A DNA stretch of 64,000 nt. Origin: Citrobacter sedlakii NBRC 105722 (GTDB lineage Bacteria > Pseudomonadota > Gammaproteobacteria > Enterobacterales > Enterobacteriaceae). The notes below the pieces were generated by a model. That model was not told the origin of the DNA. It saw only the letters and a list, made by a program, of their open reading frames with translations, and did not search any database. Shown piece after piece: positions 33,390-42,086 of the stretch. The position numbers and the translations under genes were made by a program. The DNA lies in the NCBI RefSeq assembly GCF_000759835.1, contig NZ_BBNB01000013.1, positions 62,001-126,000 of the forward strand, given 5' to 3'. Positions within the stretch are counted from its first letter, which is position 1; each line of letters opens with the position of its first letter.

Positions 33390-33570
33390 AGCGCCACAAG
33401 GGCGCTTTAGTTGTTTTCCGGTCTTTGTCTTTCTCTCTATCCCGCTGAGTTCACGGGAGGGTTTCCCCCGACGTCAACACCCCTCATTCGAGCACGTGGT
33501 GGAGGTTCCGGTTTGTGTTGATACTGTAAGTGTATGCCGAGGCCGCCTGTTTGCCAGCCGACATGGTGAT
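33380..33570 (-). ncRNA. Candidate small RNA ending at the minus-strand terminator
   Basis: In the 254 bases between the LysR stop and the GST start there is no good gene. On the minus strand the segment has internal pairing (GTGTTGA 33515-33521 with TCAACAC 33474-33480; a GGGGGAAACCC stem), then a purine-rich unpaired stretch, then a terminator with a strong T-run at 33380-33412. That is the shape of an enterobacterial small RNA of about 150-190 nt. A 26-codon frame starting MSAGKQAASAYTY lies in it but has no ribosome site. The 5' end and promoter are not identified. Confidence 0.4.
33384..33412. terminator. Bidirectional terminator hairpin after the LysR gene
   Basis: A perfect 12-bp stem, AACTAAAGCGCC (33384-33395) with GGCGCTTTAGTT (33401-33412). 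On the plus strand it is followed by GTTTTCC; on the minus strand by a better T-run (GTTTTTTGCC). It can end the LysR message and also any transcript coming the other way. Confidence 0.88.
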
Positions 33571-33643
33571 TTTTTAGCCGAATTTTTTTCGTCATCTTCC
33601 ACAATTTTCTATAGTTAAGAAGATGAATTCACAGGAGCCTCAC

Positions 33644-34312
33644 ATGCTAACGGTACATCATTTAAACCAGTCTCGTTCCCAGCGCATTCTCTGGGCGCTG
33701 GAAGAACTATCGCTGCCCTACCAGATTGTCCGTTACCAGCGTGAAAAGACCCTGCTTGCCCCGCCGGCGTTGAAAAAAGTGCATCCGCTCGGCAAGTCGC
33801 CCGTGGTGGAGGATAACGGCGTCGTCATTGCGGAATCGGGTGCAATCCTTGAATACTTGCAGGAAACCTACGACAACGAAGGCAAATTTAAACCCGCCGA
33901 CGCGGAACAGAAGCGGCAGTACCGATTCTGGCTGCACTATGCGGAAGGTTCGCTCATGCCGTTACTGCTAATGAAACTGGTCTTTGTCAGTCTTGGCAAG
34001 CCGCCGGTTCCCTTTGGCTTGCGCGCGCTGGGCGGTGCGCTGGGAAAAGGCGTGCAGAAAGCGTATCTCAATCCACAACTGGAAACCCACGCGCGTTTCA
34101 TTGACGCTCACCTTGCCGAACATCTCTGGTTTGCCGGAGAACCGTTCAGCATGGCCGACATTCAGATGAGTTTCCCGCTGTTTGCTCTACTGGCGCGCGG
34201 CGGCATCGATAATCTCTCCCACATCGAGGCATGGAAAAAACGGGTGGAAATGCGTCCGGCCTGGCAGCGGGCGATTCAACAGGGCGGCCCCTTTGAGATC
34301 CCCGGGGGGTGA
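33644..34312 (+). CDS. Glutathione S-transferase family protein
   Basis: 222 residues. N-terminal thioredoxin-like domain (LTVHHLNQSRSQRILWALEEL, cis-Pro loop GKSPVVEDNGVVIAESGAILEYL with the glutathione-binding ES near residue 66) and an all-helical C-terminal domain with WFAGEPFSMADIQMSFPL. The N-terminal N-x-S/R region suggests the Beta-like bacterial class. ATG 33644 sits six bases after an AGGAG; the upstream in-frame ATG 33623 lacks one. Substrate unknown. Confidence 0.88.
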   Translation: MLTVHHLNQSRSQRILWALEELSLPYQIVRYQREKTLLAPPALKKVHPLGKSPVVEDNGVVIAESGAILEYLQETYDNEGKFKPADAEQKRQYRFWLHYAEGSLMPLLLMKLVFVSLGKPPVPFGLRALGGALGKGVQKAYLNPQLETHARFIDAHLAEHLWFAGEPFSMADIQMSFPLFALLARGGIDNLSHIEAWKKRVEMRPAWQRAIQQGGPFEIPGG

Positions 34313-34387
34313 GGACGAAAATGTCTCCTGTGCCCCGCGCATGGGCGAAACGACACGGCAAATTATGTTGCCAGATTGCGCATCGAC

Positions 34388-34545
34388 GGTAACGTTTGCG
34401 CATCAGTTGATGATTTCTTCGTCGTTAACGCAAGAAATGCATAAAAAGCGACAAAGTTCAGTTGAAAATCGCCATATGATCGCTGGATAATCGTTTGCTT
34501 TTTTTTACTACCCGTTTTTTTATGCGCGGAGCTAAACGTTTGCTT
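34388..34545. promoter_or_regulatory. Three CGTTTGC repeats upstream of ghxP, candidate PurR sites
   Basis: The 343-base space before ghxP has no gene, but CGTTTGC occurs three times: at 34388-34403 (GGTAACGTTTGCGCAT), 34486-34501 and 34530-34545 (AGCTAAACGTTTGCTT). Each fits one half of the PurR operator ACGCAAACGTTTGCGT well and the other half poorly. Since GhxP imports guanine and hypoxanthine, the PurR co-repressors, control by PurR would make sense; this is inference. Confidence 0.45.
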
Positions 34546-34655
34546 TTTGCGACTCCCCTTTTGTCGCGACAGAGCACAGGGAATTGACGTTTCGCTGGCA
34601 GTGGATTGTCCACCACGCATAAAGACGAAAAATAAACTCTCAGGGGATGTTTTCT

Positions 34656-36005
34656 ATGTCTACGCCTTCAGCGCGTACCGGCGGTTCACTTGACGCCTGG
34701 TTTAAAATTTCACAACGTGGAAGCACTGTCCGTCAGGAAGTGGTTGCCGGGTTAACAACGTTTCTGGCGATGGTGTACTCGGTTATCGTGGTGCCGGGCA
34801 TGCTGGGCAAAGCTGGCTTTCCGCCTGCCGCGGTATTTGTCGCGACCTGTCTGGTGGCGGGGTTAGGCTCCATCGTTATGGGGCTGTGGGCGAATCTGCC
34901 GCTGGCGATCGGTTGCGCCATTTCACTGACCGCATTTACCGCGTTCAGCCTGGTGCTCGGTCAGCAGATCAGCGTGCCGGTGGCGCTGGGCGCGGTATTC
35001 CTGATGGGGATTCTGTTTACCATTATCTCTGCGACCGGCATTCGTAGCTGGATTTTGCGCAACCTGCCGCAGGGCGTCGCGCATGGCACCGGTATTGGTA
35101 TCGGCCTGTTTTTGCTGCTAATTGCGGCAAATGGCGTAGGCCTGGTAATCAAAAACCCACTGGATGGCCTGCCGGTGGCGCTGGGTGACTTCGCAACGTT
35201 CCCGGTGATCATGTCGCTGGTCGGACTGGCGGTAATCCTCGGCCTTGAAAAGCTGAAAGTGCCGGGCGGCATTTTGTTGACCATCATTGGTATTTCGATT
35301 GTCGGGCTGATCTGTGATCCGGCGGTGAAATTCTCCGGCATTTTCGCGATGCCGTCGCTGAGCGATGAAAACGGCAAATCGCTGATTGGCAGCCTGGATA
35401 TCATGGGCGCGCTGAATCCGGTGGTGCTGCCAAGCGTGCTGGCGCTGGTTATGACCGCAGTGTTTGACGCAACCGGCACCATCCGCGCCGTGGCGGGGCA
35501 GGCGAATCTGCTCGACAAAGACGGCCAGATCATCGACGGCGGCAAAGCGCTGACCACAGATTCCCTGAGCAGCGTGTTCTCCGGTCTGGTGGGCGCAGCG
35601 CCGGCAGCGGTGTATATCGAATCCGCGGCAGGGACGGCAGCGGGCGGTAAAACCGGCCTGACAGCGATCACCGTCGGCGTTCTGTTCCTGCTGATCCTGT
35701 TCCTCTCTCCGCTGTCCTATCTGGTGCCGGTATACGCGACGGCGCCTGCGCTAATGTATGTGGGCCTGTTAATGCTGAGCAACGTGGCGAAAATTGATTT
35801 CGCCGACTTCGTCGACGCGATGGCGGGTCTGGTCACAGCGGTGTTCATCGTGCTGACCTGTAATATCGTTACCGGCATCATGATCGGCTTTGCCACGCTG
35901 GTGATTGGTCGTCTGGTTTCCGGCGAATGGCGCAAGCTGAACGTGGGTACGGTGGTGATCGCCATCGCGCTGGTGACGTTCTACGCGGGCGGCTGGGCGA
36001 TTTGA
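34656..36005 (+). CDS. ghxP: GhxP, guanine/hypoxanthine permease
   Basis: 449 residues, AzgA-like NCS2 family, 12-14 membrane helices. Brings guanine and hypoxanthine in with protons. Almost identical to E. coli GhxP (YjcD): [18 protein letters not shown] near 270 and [22 protein letters not shown] near 315 are the conserved motifs. The ATG at 34656 gives the E. coli start [15 protein letters not shown]; an ATG three codons earlier is less likely. Confidence 0.97.
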   Translation: MSTPSARTGGSLDAWFKISQRGSTVRQEVVAGLTTFLAMVYSVIVVPGMLGKAGFPPAAVFVATCLVAGLGSIVMGLWANLPLAIGCAISLTAFTAFSLVLGQQISVPVALGAVFLMGILFTIISATGIRSWILRNLPQGVAHGTGIGIGLFLLLIAANGVGLVIKNPLDGLPVALGDFATFPVIMSLVGLAVILGLEKLKVPGGILLTIIGISIVGLICDPAVKFSGIFAMPSLSDENGKSLIGSLDIMGALNPVVLPSVLALVMTAVFDATGTIRAVAGQANLLDKDGQIIDGGKALTTDSLSSVFSGLVGAAPAAVYIESAAGTAAGGKTGLTAITVGVLFLLILFLSPLSYLVPVYATAPALMYVGLLMLSNVAKIDFADFVDAMAGLVTAVFIVLTCNIVTGIMIGFATLVIGRLVSGEWRKLNVGTVVIAIALVTFYAGGWAI

Positions 36006-36021
36006 TCGCGAAGTGATTCCG

Positions 36022-36054
36022 AAAACGGGTGGCTTTGGCCGCCCGTTTTTATTT
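36022..36054 (+). terminator. Terminator of ghxP
   Basis: AAAACGGGTGGC pairs with GCCGCCCGTTTT (one mismatch), loop TTTG, then T-rich TATTTT. Ends the ghxP message 16 bases after its stop. Confidence 0.85.
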
Positions 36055-36153
36055 TCACCGCACATTTCGTTGTCTTTTGCGATACTCTGAAAAAGGTAAA
36101 ATCGAGGCACGAAGCCTCTCAGGCACATAAAAAACATCGCAAACAGGGAACGC

Positions 36154-37800
36154 ATGGAAATTTTTTTCACAATACTCATCATGACCCTTGTGGTCTCGCT
36201 GTCCGGGGTATTTACGCGCGTATTGCCCTTCCAGCTCCCCTTACCCCTTATGCAGATTGCCATCGGCGCACTGCTGGCATGGCCCACATTTGGTCTGCAT
36301 GTGGAATTTGATCCCGAACTGTTTTTAGTTCTGTTTATTCCGCCGCTGCTGTTCGCCGACGGCTGGAAGACGCCGACGCGCGAATTCCTTGAACACGGGC
36401 GAGAGATCTTCGGTCTGGCGCTGGCGCTGGTGATTGTCACCGTTGTCGGCATCGGTTTTCTGATTTACTGGCTGGTGCCGGGCATCCCGTTGATACCCGC
36501 TTTTGCGCTGGCGGCAGTACTGTCGCCAACCGATGCGGTGGCGCTTTCCGGCATCGTCGGTGAAGGACGTATTCCGAAGAAGATCATGGGCATTTTACAG
36601 GGCGAAGCGTTAATGAATGACGCTTCTGGTCTGGTGTCGCTGAAGTTTGCCGTCGCGGTGGCGATGGGCACAATGATCTTTACCGTTGGCGGCGCAACCG
36701 TGGAATTTCTTAAGGTGGCGATTGGCGGTATCCTCGCGGGCTTTGTGGTCAGTTGGCTGTACGGGCGTTCGCTGCGTTTTCTTAGCCGCTGGGGCGGCGA
36801 TGAACCCGCGACACAGATCGTGCTGCTGTTCCTGCTGCCGTTCGCCTCTTACCTGATTGCCGAACACATCGGCGTGTCGGGAATTCTGGCGGCAGTCGCC
36901 GCCGGGATGACCATCACCCGTTCCGGCGTCATGCGCCGCGCGCCGCTGGCCATGCGCCTGCGCGCCAACAGTACCTGGGCGATGCTGGAGTTTGTGTTTA
37001 ACGGCATGGTCTTTTTACTGTTGGGCCTGCAACTGCCTGGTATTCTCGAGTCGTCGCTGGTGGCGGCGGAAGCCGATCCAAACGTCGAAATCTGGATGCT
37101 GTTTACCGACATCGTGCTGATTTACGTCGCGCTGATGCTGGTGCGCTTCGGCTGGCTGTGGACGATGAAAAAATTCAGCATGCGTTTTTTGAAAAAGAAA
37201 CCGATGGAGTTTGGATCGTGGACCACGCGTGAAATTCTTATCGCCTCTTTTGCGGGGGTGCGCGGGGCGATCACGCTGGCGGGTGTGCTCTCCATTCCTC
37301 TGCTGCTGCCGGATGGCAACGTTTTCCCGGCGCGTTACGAACTGGTGTTCCTCGCCGCCGGGGTGATCCTGTTCTCGCTGTTCGTTGGCGTGATAATGCT
37401 GCCGATACTGCTGCAACATCTGGAAGTGGCTGACCATTCGCAGCAACTGAAAGAGGAACGCATCGCGCGCGCGGCAACGGCAGAAGTGGCGATAGTAGCG
37501 ATTCAGAAAATGGAAGAGCGCCTGGCGGCGGATACCGAGGAGAACATCGACAACCAACTGCTGACCGAAGTGAGTTCGCGGGTCATCGGTAACCTGCGTC
37601 GCCGCGCTGACGGACGCAACGATGTCGAAAGTTCGCTACAGGAAGAGAACCTCGAGCGTCGTTTCCGCCTTGCCGCGCTGCGTTCTGAACGCGCGGAGTT
37701 GTACCACCTGCGCGCCACGCGTGAGATCAGCAATGAGACCCTGCAAAAGCTGCTGCATGACCTTGATTTGCTGGAAGCGCTGTTGATTGAGAATCAGTAA
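36154..37800 (+). CDS. yjcE: YjcE, CPA1 family Na+(K+)/H+ antiporter
   Basis: 548 residues: about 12 membrane helices to residue ~420, then a soluble helical tail of ~130 residues. The ion-site motif LSPTDAVALSGIVGEGRIPKK (near 125) and the following EALMNDASGLVSLK are those of NhaP/NhaK-type antiporters; RGAITLAGVLSIP is near 370. Matches E. coli YjcE in position and sequence. Transported ion not established. Confidence 0.94.
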   Translation: MEIFFTILIMTLVVSLSGVFTRVLPFQLPLPLMQIAIGALLAWPTFGLHVEFDPELFLVLFIPPLLFADGWKTPTREFLEHGREIFGLALALVIVTVVGIGFLIYWLVPGIPLIPAFALAAVLSPTDAVALSGIVGEGRIPKKIMGILQGEALMNDASGLVSLKFAVAVAMGTMIFTVGGATVEFLKVAIGGILAGFVVSWLYGRSLRFLSRWGGDEPATQIVLLFLLPFASYLIAEHIGVSGILAAVAAGMTITRSGVMRRAPLAMRLRANSTWAMLEFVFNGMVFLLLGLQLPGILESSLVAAEADPNVEIWMLFTDIVLIYVALMLVRFGWLWTMKKFSMRFLKKKPMEFGSWTTREILIASFAGVRGAITLAGVLSIPLLLPDGNVFPARYELVFLAAGVILFSLFVGVIMLPILLQHLEVADHSQQLKEERIARAATAEVAIVAIQKMEERLAADTEENIDNQLLTEVSSRVIGNLRRRADGRNDVESSLQEENLERRFRLAALRSERAELYHLRATREISNETLQKLLHDLDLLEALLIENQ

Positions 37801-37807
37801 TCCTGTC

Positions 37808-37833
37808 GCCCGGATGCGCTTAGCGGTCCGGGC
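37808..37833. repeat. REP-like palindrome between yjcE and soxR
   Basis: GCCCGGA...TCCGGGC inverted repeat in the 45-base space between the convergent stops of yjcE and soxR. Confidence 0.7.
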
Positions 37834-37845
37834 CGGCGAAAAACG

Positions 37846-38304
37846 TTAATCATCCTCCAGCAGCCGCGCGCCGGTACCCTGTTCACCAAGTCGGTCGCCA
37901 GGGTTCCGCAACGGGCAATCCTTACGCGATAAGCAGCCGCAGCCGATACAACCGTCCAGCTCATCGCGCAGCGCCACCAGCGTATGAATGCGACGGTCCA
38001 GTTCATCCCGCCATTGCGAAGAGAGCTGCTTCCACTCCTTCGCACTCAACGTATGGCCTTCCGGCAGTACCCCAAGCGCCTCGCTGATGGTCGCCAGCGG
38101 AATGCCGATCCGTTGGGCAATCTTAATGATCGCCACATAACGCAACACATCGCGCTTATACCGCCGCTGATTGCCGCTGTTACGAGTACTGCTAATCAAC
38201 CCTTTACTTTCATAGAAGTGCAGCGCGGATACCGCCACACCGCTGCGTTTCGCCACTTCGCCCGGCGTCAGCAAGGCTTTTATGCGGGGTAATTTCTTTT
38301 CCAT
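37846..38304 (-). CDS. soxR: SoxR, redox-sensing MerR-family activator
   Basis: 152 residues. MerR helix-turn-helix ([26 protein letters not shown]), a dimer helix and the [2Fe-2S] motif [12 protein letters not shown] (C-x2-C-x-C-x5-C, near 117-128). Redox-cycling compounds or NO oxidise the cluster; SoxR then activates soxS by untwisting its promoter. Divergent from soxS, with the operator between. Confidence 0.98.
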   Translation of the reverse strand: MEKKLPRIKALLTPGEVAKRSGVAVSALHFYESKGLISSTRNSGNQRRYKRDVLRYVAIIKIAQRIGIPLATISEALGVLPEGHTLSAKEWKQLSSQWRDELDRRIHTLVALRDELDGCIGCGCLSRKDCPLRNPGDRLGEQGTGARLLEDD

Positions 38305-38311
38305 AAATCGC

Positions 38312-38342
38312 TTTACCTCAAGTTAACTTGAGGAATTATACT
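38312..38342 (+). promoter_or_regulatory. soxS promoter with SoxR operator
   Basis: A perfect 18-bp palindrome CCTCAAGTTAACTTGAGG (38316-38333) lies between -35 TTTACC (38312-38317) and -10 TATACT (38337-38342). The spacer is 19 bases, the over-long distance that SoxR corrects in E. coli. Confidence 0.96.
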
Positions 38343-38389
38343 CGCCCGCAGACAAAAGACGAATCGAACCCTGAAAAAGAGGCAACGCT

Positions 38390-38713
38390 ATGTCCCATCA
38401 GCAAATTATTCAGACCCTTGTTGAATGGATTGATGAACATATCGACCAACCGCTGAACATTGATGTGGTCGCGAAAAAATCAGGCTATTCAAAATGGTAT
38501 TTACAAAGGATGTTCCGCACCGTGATGCGCCAGACGCTCGGCGACTATATCCGCCAGCGCCGACTGCTGTTAGCCGCCGTGGAGTTGCGTAATACCGAGC
38601 GACCCATCTTCGATATCGCTATGGATTTAGGCTACGTATCACAACAGACCTTTTCCCGCGTTTTTCGCCGGGAGTTTGATCGTACACCCAGCGACTACCG
38701 CCATCGTCTGTAA
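38390..38713 (+). CDS. soxS: SoxS, AraC/XylS-family superoxide-response activator
   Basis: 107 residues, two helix-turn-helix motifs (LNIDVVAKKSGYSKWYLQRMFRTV and RPIFDIAMDLGYVSQQTFSRVFRREF). Made when SoxR is oxidised, it switches on the superoxide/antibiotic resistance regulon. Nearly identical to the E. coli protein. No effector domain, as expected: activity is set by its amount. Confidence 0.98.
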   Translation: MSHQQIIQTLVEWIDEHIDQPLNIDVVAKKSGYSKWYLQRMFRTVMRQTLGDYIRQRRLLLAAVELRNTERPIFDIAMDLGYVSQQTFSRVFRREFDRTPSDYRHRL

Positions 38714-38715
38714 GT

Positions 38716-40302
38716 TTACTGCCCGCGCGACATCAGACGTGCGGGCGGCTGCTGTAGCCAGTCGATGAACGCCTGCGGCGGCAGCGCTTTCGCGAAGTGC
38801 CACCCCTGACAATACTGTACGCCGCGCTTAAGCAACCAGTTGACCTGATCCGCCGTTTCCACGCCTTCCGCGATGGTTTTCAGCCGCAGGCTTTGGGCCA
38901 TCTCGATAATATGCTCCGCGATCAGGTGGCTGGTGCTGTTCGTGGTGAGTGTGTCGATAAACGATTTATCGATCTTCAGGATATCCACCTTCAGGGAATA
39001 CAGGTTATGCAGGTTGGAATAGCCGGTGCCAAAGTCATCGATCGCCACTTCGTAGCCCGCCTGACGAAACGCCTGAATAACCGGCGTGGTTTTCGGCACG
39101 TCGATAAAGCCCCGCTCAGTGACTTCCACTTTGATCTGTTGCGCAAGCACACCGTACTGACGCGCTTTGTTGGCGATCAGGGCAATCAGTCGGGAAGAAT
39201 GGAAGTCTGACGCGGAGAGATTGATCGAAATATACAGCGACGGGTTTGCCGCCAGAAACGCCCCCATCTCCCGGAAAACGTCCTCCACCACATAATCGGT
39301 GATCTGCGCGATCATCCCCTCTTTTTCCGCCAGGGGGATAAATTCGGCGGGACTCATGACCTGTCCGTTGTATCCAGGCCAGCGCAGCAACGCTTCCGCG
39401 CCCACGCATTTCTCATTTTTGATGTCCATAATCGGCTGATAGTGTACGCACAGTTGGCGCTGTTTAAGCGCCCGCTGCAGCATCCGCGGCGGCGACCTGT
39501 ATTGCCGACGCGCCCGCGACCAGAGCAGCAACAGCAGTATGCTGCAAAGCACGGCAAGCGGAAGGGTGAAAAGCAGTTGCTGGTACAGATTTTGATAAAA
39601 TCGACCGGTCGTTGTCGAAACAATCACCGCGATGGGGCGTTTATCGGAATGAACGAGCGTGTAAAAACGGCCATCCTGCTGAAACACGGACTGACCGCGG
39701 CGCACCAGCGGCAGTAGCTCCGCAACCCACGCTTTTTCGCTGACGGAAAAGAACGTATCGGTAACCGTGTCGAAAACGCCCCAGGCAAGCGCCGGATCGT
39801 CTGTCATCACTTCGCTGAAGGATAAGGGATTGATCACTGCAACGTAATTGCCACGCTGCATATACGTCATTTTGTAGCCTGTAAAAAAGGGCGTGTCACG
39901 GAAGTAATAAATCGCGACATCAGGTTTTCGTTTATACTCAGCGTCCGGCATAATAAAGGGCGTGGTCGGCGCCATGACCGTTGAACATAAAAAGCGATTA
40001 CCCTGAGCATAAATTAACTCATTGATATAAAGACGCCCACGAATAATATTTAACATTCTTTGCCGATGTGCGGGGGTACAGGCTTGTCCCTGATACTGTT
40101 CGGCGGCGTCGCGCGCTAAATCAGCCTGTAAAATAACCAGTTCAGTTTTATCTAATGTCAGTTGTGCGAATATACGCAATTGATGACTGGTCTGGGATAC
40201 GGCTCGCAATTGGGCAAACCATAGCGCTAACATCATGGGAAGCAACACCACCATGATTATCCCGAGAAACCTCAGCATCTTCCGTCGCGCCTGATGATTC
40301 AT
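38716..40302 (-). CDS. pdeC: PdeC, CSS-domain c-di-GMP phosphodiesterase
   Basis: 528 residues from the ATG at 40302 (the E. coli length). Two membrane helices (residues ~12-32 and ~235-255) enclose a periplasmic CSS domain, with RFLCST near 103 carrying the CSS-type cysteine. The cytoplasmic EAL domain starts GAEALLRWPG (~300), with metal and catalytic motifs INLSASDFH, EVTERGF, AIDDFGTGYSNL and AEGVETADQ all intact. Breaks down c-di-GMP, with activity tuned by the periplasmic disulfide. AGGG before ATG supports this start over the TTG/ATG frame opening at 40323. Confidence 0.93.
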   Translation of the reverse strand: MNHQARRKMLRFLGIIMVVLLPMMLALWFAQLRAVSQTSHQLRIFAQLTLDKTELVILQADLARDAAEQYQGQACTPAHRQRMLNIIRGRLYINELIYAQGNRFLCSTVMAPTTPFIMPDAEYKRKPDVAIYYFRDTPFFTGYKMTYMQRGNYVAVINPLSFSEVMTDDPALAWGVFDTVTDTFFSVSEKAWVAELLPLVRRGQSVFQQDGRFYTLVHSDKRPIAVIVSTTTGRFYQNLYQQLLFTLPLAVLCSILLLLLWSRARRQYRSPPRMLQRALKQRQLCVHYQPIMDIKNEKCVGAEALLRWPGYNGQVMSPAEFIPLAEKEGMIAQITDYVVEDVFREMGAFLAANPSLYISINLSASDFHSSRLIALIANKARQYGVLAQQIKVEVTERGFIDVPKTTPVIQAFRQAGYEVAIDDFGTGYSNLHNLYSLKVDILKIDKSFIDTLTTNSTSHLIAEHIIEMAQSLRLKTIAEGVETADQVNWLLKRGVQYCQGWHFAKALPPQAFIDWLQQPPARLMSRGQ

Positions 40303-40882
40303 TTCAGCCCTATATCCCTGCATATTATACGCCTGTTATTATCGAGGCCGGATGCCATACCTGGATAATTGCCATTGCCGCCAACGCACGGGCAATCTGA
40401 AGCCTGACAGGTATAAATCACACAGGGGTGTTACGTTGCATGAATCCTACAATATTAGCAACTGACTTTTATTAGTAAAAGTCTGATAATATCAGGGGTT
40501 ATTAATATCATTTCGTGGTTCATTCCTGGCAAGCCATCATTTCTATTAAGCAGTGGCGTTCAATTTCCCGGTATTATTTTGGACAAACCAAAAAAGGTCG
40601 ACTTAATCGCGCGTTATTAACGCTCTATTCCGACCAGACGCCCCGATGCTTTTACTTCCGCTGAACACCTTTACCCACACGCAAAGCATGGTTAAAAAGC
40701 AAACAAAAAATCCTCGCCCTGGCTGGAAAATAAGCTCATTAACGTGATATAGTTCACAAAAATTATGAAACAGAAACAACGTTTCATTCGTGTTAATGTG
40801 AATGCCTGTCGATAGCCAGAGTGTTACACGCCCGTGAAAACGCCGCGCTGTCCGGGCACCTGCTTTTCAGAGGAAATGTTTC
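40303..40882. promoter_or_regulatory. Intergenic region pdeC-yjcB with a CRP-like site
   Basis: 580 bases with no convincing gene; it holds the pdeC promoter (minus) and yjcB promoter (plus). AACGTGATATAGTTCACAAA at 40741-40760 has GTGA-N6-TCAC, a near-consensus CRP site, 132 bases before the yjcB ATG (centre to start). An AT-rich stretch at 40440-40520 holds several weak repeats I cannot name. Confidence 0.55.
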
Positions 40883-41164
40883 ATGGCAACCCTAACCACT
40901 GGCGTGGTGCTTCTCCGCTGGCCACTGCTGAGCGCCGTGCTGATGTTTTTAGCCAGTACGCTGAATATCCGTTTTCGTAAATCCGACTATATTGGCCTGG
41001 CTGTTATCAGCAGCGGTCTGGGCGTTATCGCCGCCTGCTGGTTTGCCACCGGGCTGCTCGGCATCACCCTGATGGATATCTCCGCCATCTGGAAAAACAT
41101 CGAATCCGTTATGGTCGAAGTGATGAGCCACACCCCGCCCGAATGGCCGATGGTATTGACCTGA
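40883..41164 (+). CDS. yjcB: YjcB, small membrane protein of unknown function
   Basis: 93 residues with two or three membrane helices (about 5-25, 35-65). Clearly the orthologue of E. coli YjcB (MATLTTGVVLLRW start, TPPEWPMVLT end). Ribosome site AGAGGAAATGTTTC before ATG. Convergent with the last gene of the reductase operon 46 bases on. Function unknown. Confidence 0.9.
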   Translation: MATLTTGVVLLRWPLLSAVLMFLASTLNIRFRKSDYIGLAVISSGLGVIAACWFATGLLGITLMDISAIWKNIESVMVEVMSHTPPEWPMVLT

Positions 41165-41210
41165 TTCCCGGCCCCGCGTTTGCAATCCCGACGGGGGCCT
41201 GGTCAGTCCA

Positions 41211-42086
41211 TTACCGCCCCCGCATTCCGTATTCATGCCGCTGGCAAATGGGACACCGTGTGTCGTCTGCGCCAAACGTGGCGAACACCCGGCGACAGTC
41301 CCGGCAGACCTTACGCGTAAACGGATAGTGCTCTGGCTGACTCTCGCCCACGCTGTGCCTGGTCGTAATCGCTTTTGTCGGGCAAACTACCGCGCAGTTA
41401 TTGCACCCCGTACAACGTGACATCTCTGCGCGTAACGCCCGTTCGCCAATCTGAATCGCCTTCTCCTGACAAACCCGTTCACACGCTCCGCAGAGTACGC
41501 AACTGGCGATATCAAGCTGTAGCGCATAGTCCTGCATGTGCGGCATACGGCTTCGGCGCAAACGCGGCGACGGGTTCACGCTCGCGGTCTGCACCTTCTC
41601 TTCGCTGACGTGCAGTAAATGACGTCGCGCCACGTTCACGCGCTTCGCGGACGGCGGAATCACTTGCCAGAGTGGTTCCCCCAGCGCCCTAAGGCGAATA
41701 TTTAACGCCGCCACGGCAAGCGCCCACGTGGGATATGCATCGATGTCGATTTCCAGTCCGCGAATCTGATACTGAAGATGCCACATCAGCAGTTCTTCTA
41801 CACTCGCCGCCTGGGCGGTAAACGGCGCCACCAGCGTTTGCTGACGGTAAGAACGCCGGGCGGTTGGCAGATCTTCCAACGCATCGACAGGACAAACAAA
41901 CGTACAATGACCGCATCGAATGCAGCGATCGTTGTCCAGCGTAACCGTAGAGGCAGAAAACGAAATGGCCTGCGCCGGACAGGCCTGACGGCAGGCGTCA
42001 CAGGTATGTTGAGGAAAACGCTTACGTACGCAGGAGGCGCCCACACCCGGCGGTGTGGGCGTTTTCATCAGGGTAAAAAGGGCCAT
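41211..42086 (-). CDS. Multi-cluster Fe-S protein of the DMSO-reductase-like operon
   Basis: 291 residues with four [4Fe-4S] cysteine groups: C-x10-CDACRQAC (18-36), CIRCGHCTFVC, CVLCGACERVC and CTGCNNCAVVC, arranged as two ferredoxin domains joined by a ~110-residue helical linker. A rubredoxin- or zinc-knuckle-like pair CRDC...CPIC ends the protein (residues ~265-285). No signal peptide, so probably cytoplasmic. It overlaps the C subunit gene by one base, so it belongs to the operon. It resembles NapF-type accessory ferredoxins in the N-terminal half; the whole design is not one I recognise. May serve cofactor maturation or electron supply. Confidence 0.75.
   Translation of the reverse strand: MALFTLMKTPTPPGVGASCVRKRFPQHTCDACRQACPAQAISFSASTVTLDNDRCIRCGHCTFVCPVDALEDLPTARRSYRQQTLVAPFTAQAASVEELLMWHLQYQIRGLEIDIDAYPTWALAVAALNIRLRALGEPLWQVIPPSAKRVNVARRHLLHVSEEKVQTASVNPSPRLRRSRMPHMQDYALQLDIASCVLCGACERVCQEKAIQIGERALRAEMSRCTGCNNCAVVCPTKAITTRHSVGESQPEHYPFTRKVCRDCRRVFATFGADDTRCPICQRHEYGMRGR

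Noticed and set aside
33466-33546. 26-codon frame (MSAGKQAASAYTY...) on the minus strand
   Set aside because: No ribosome site; more probably part of a non-coding transcript.
37801-37845. Possible SraL (RyjA) small RNA near soxR
   Set aside because: E. coli has this RNA near here, but I could not match its sequence, and the space is taken up by a REP-like palindrome.
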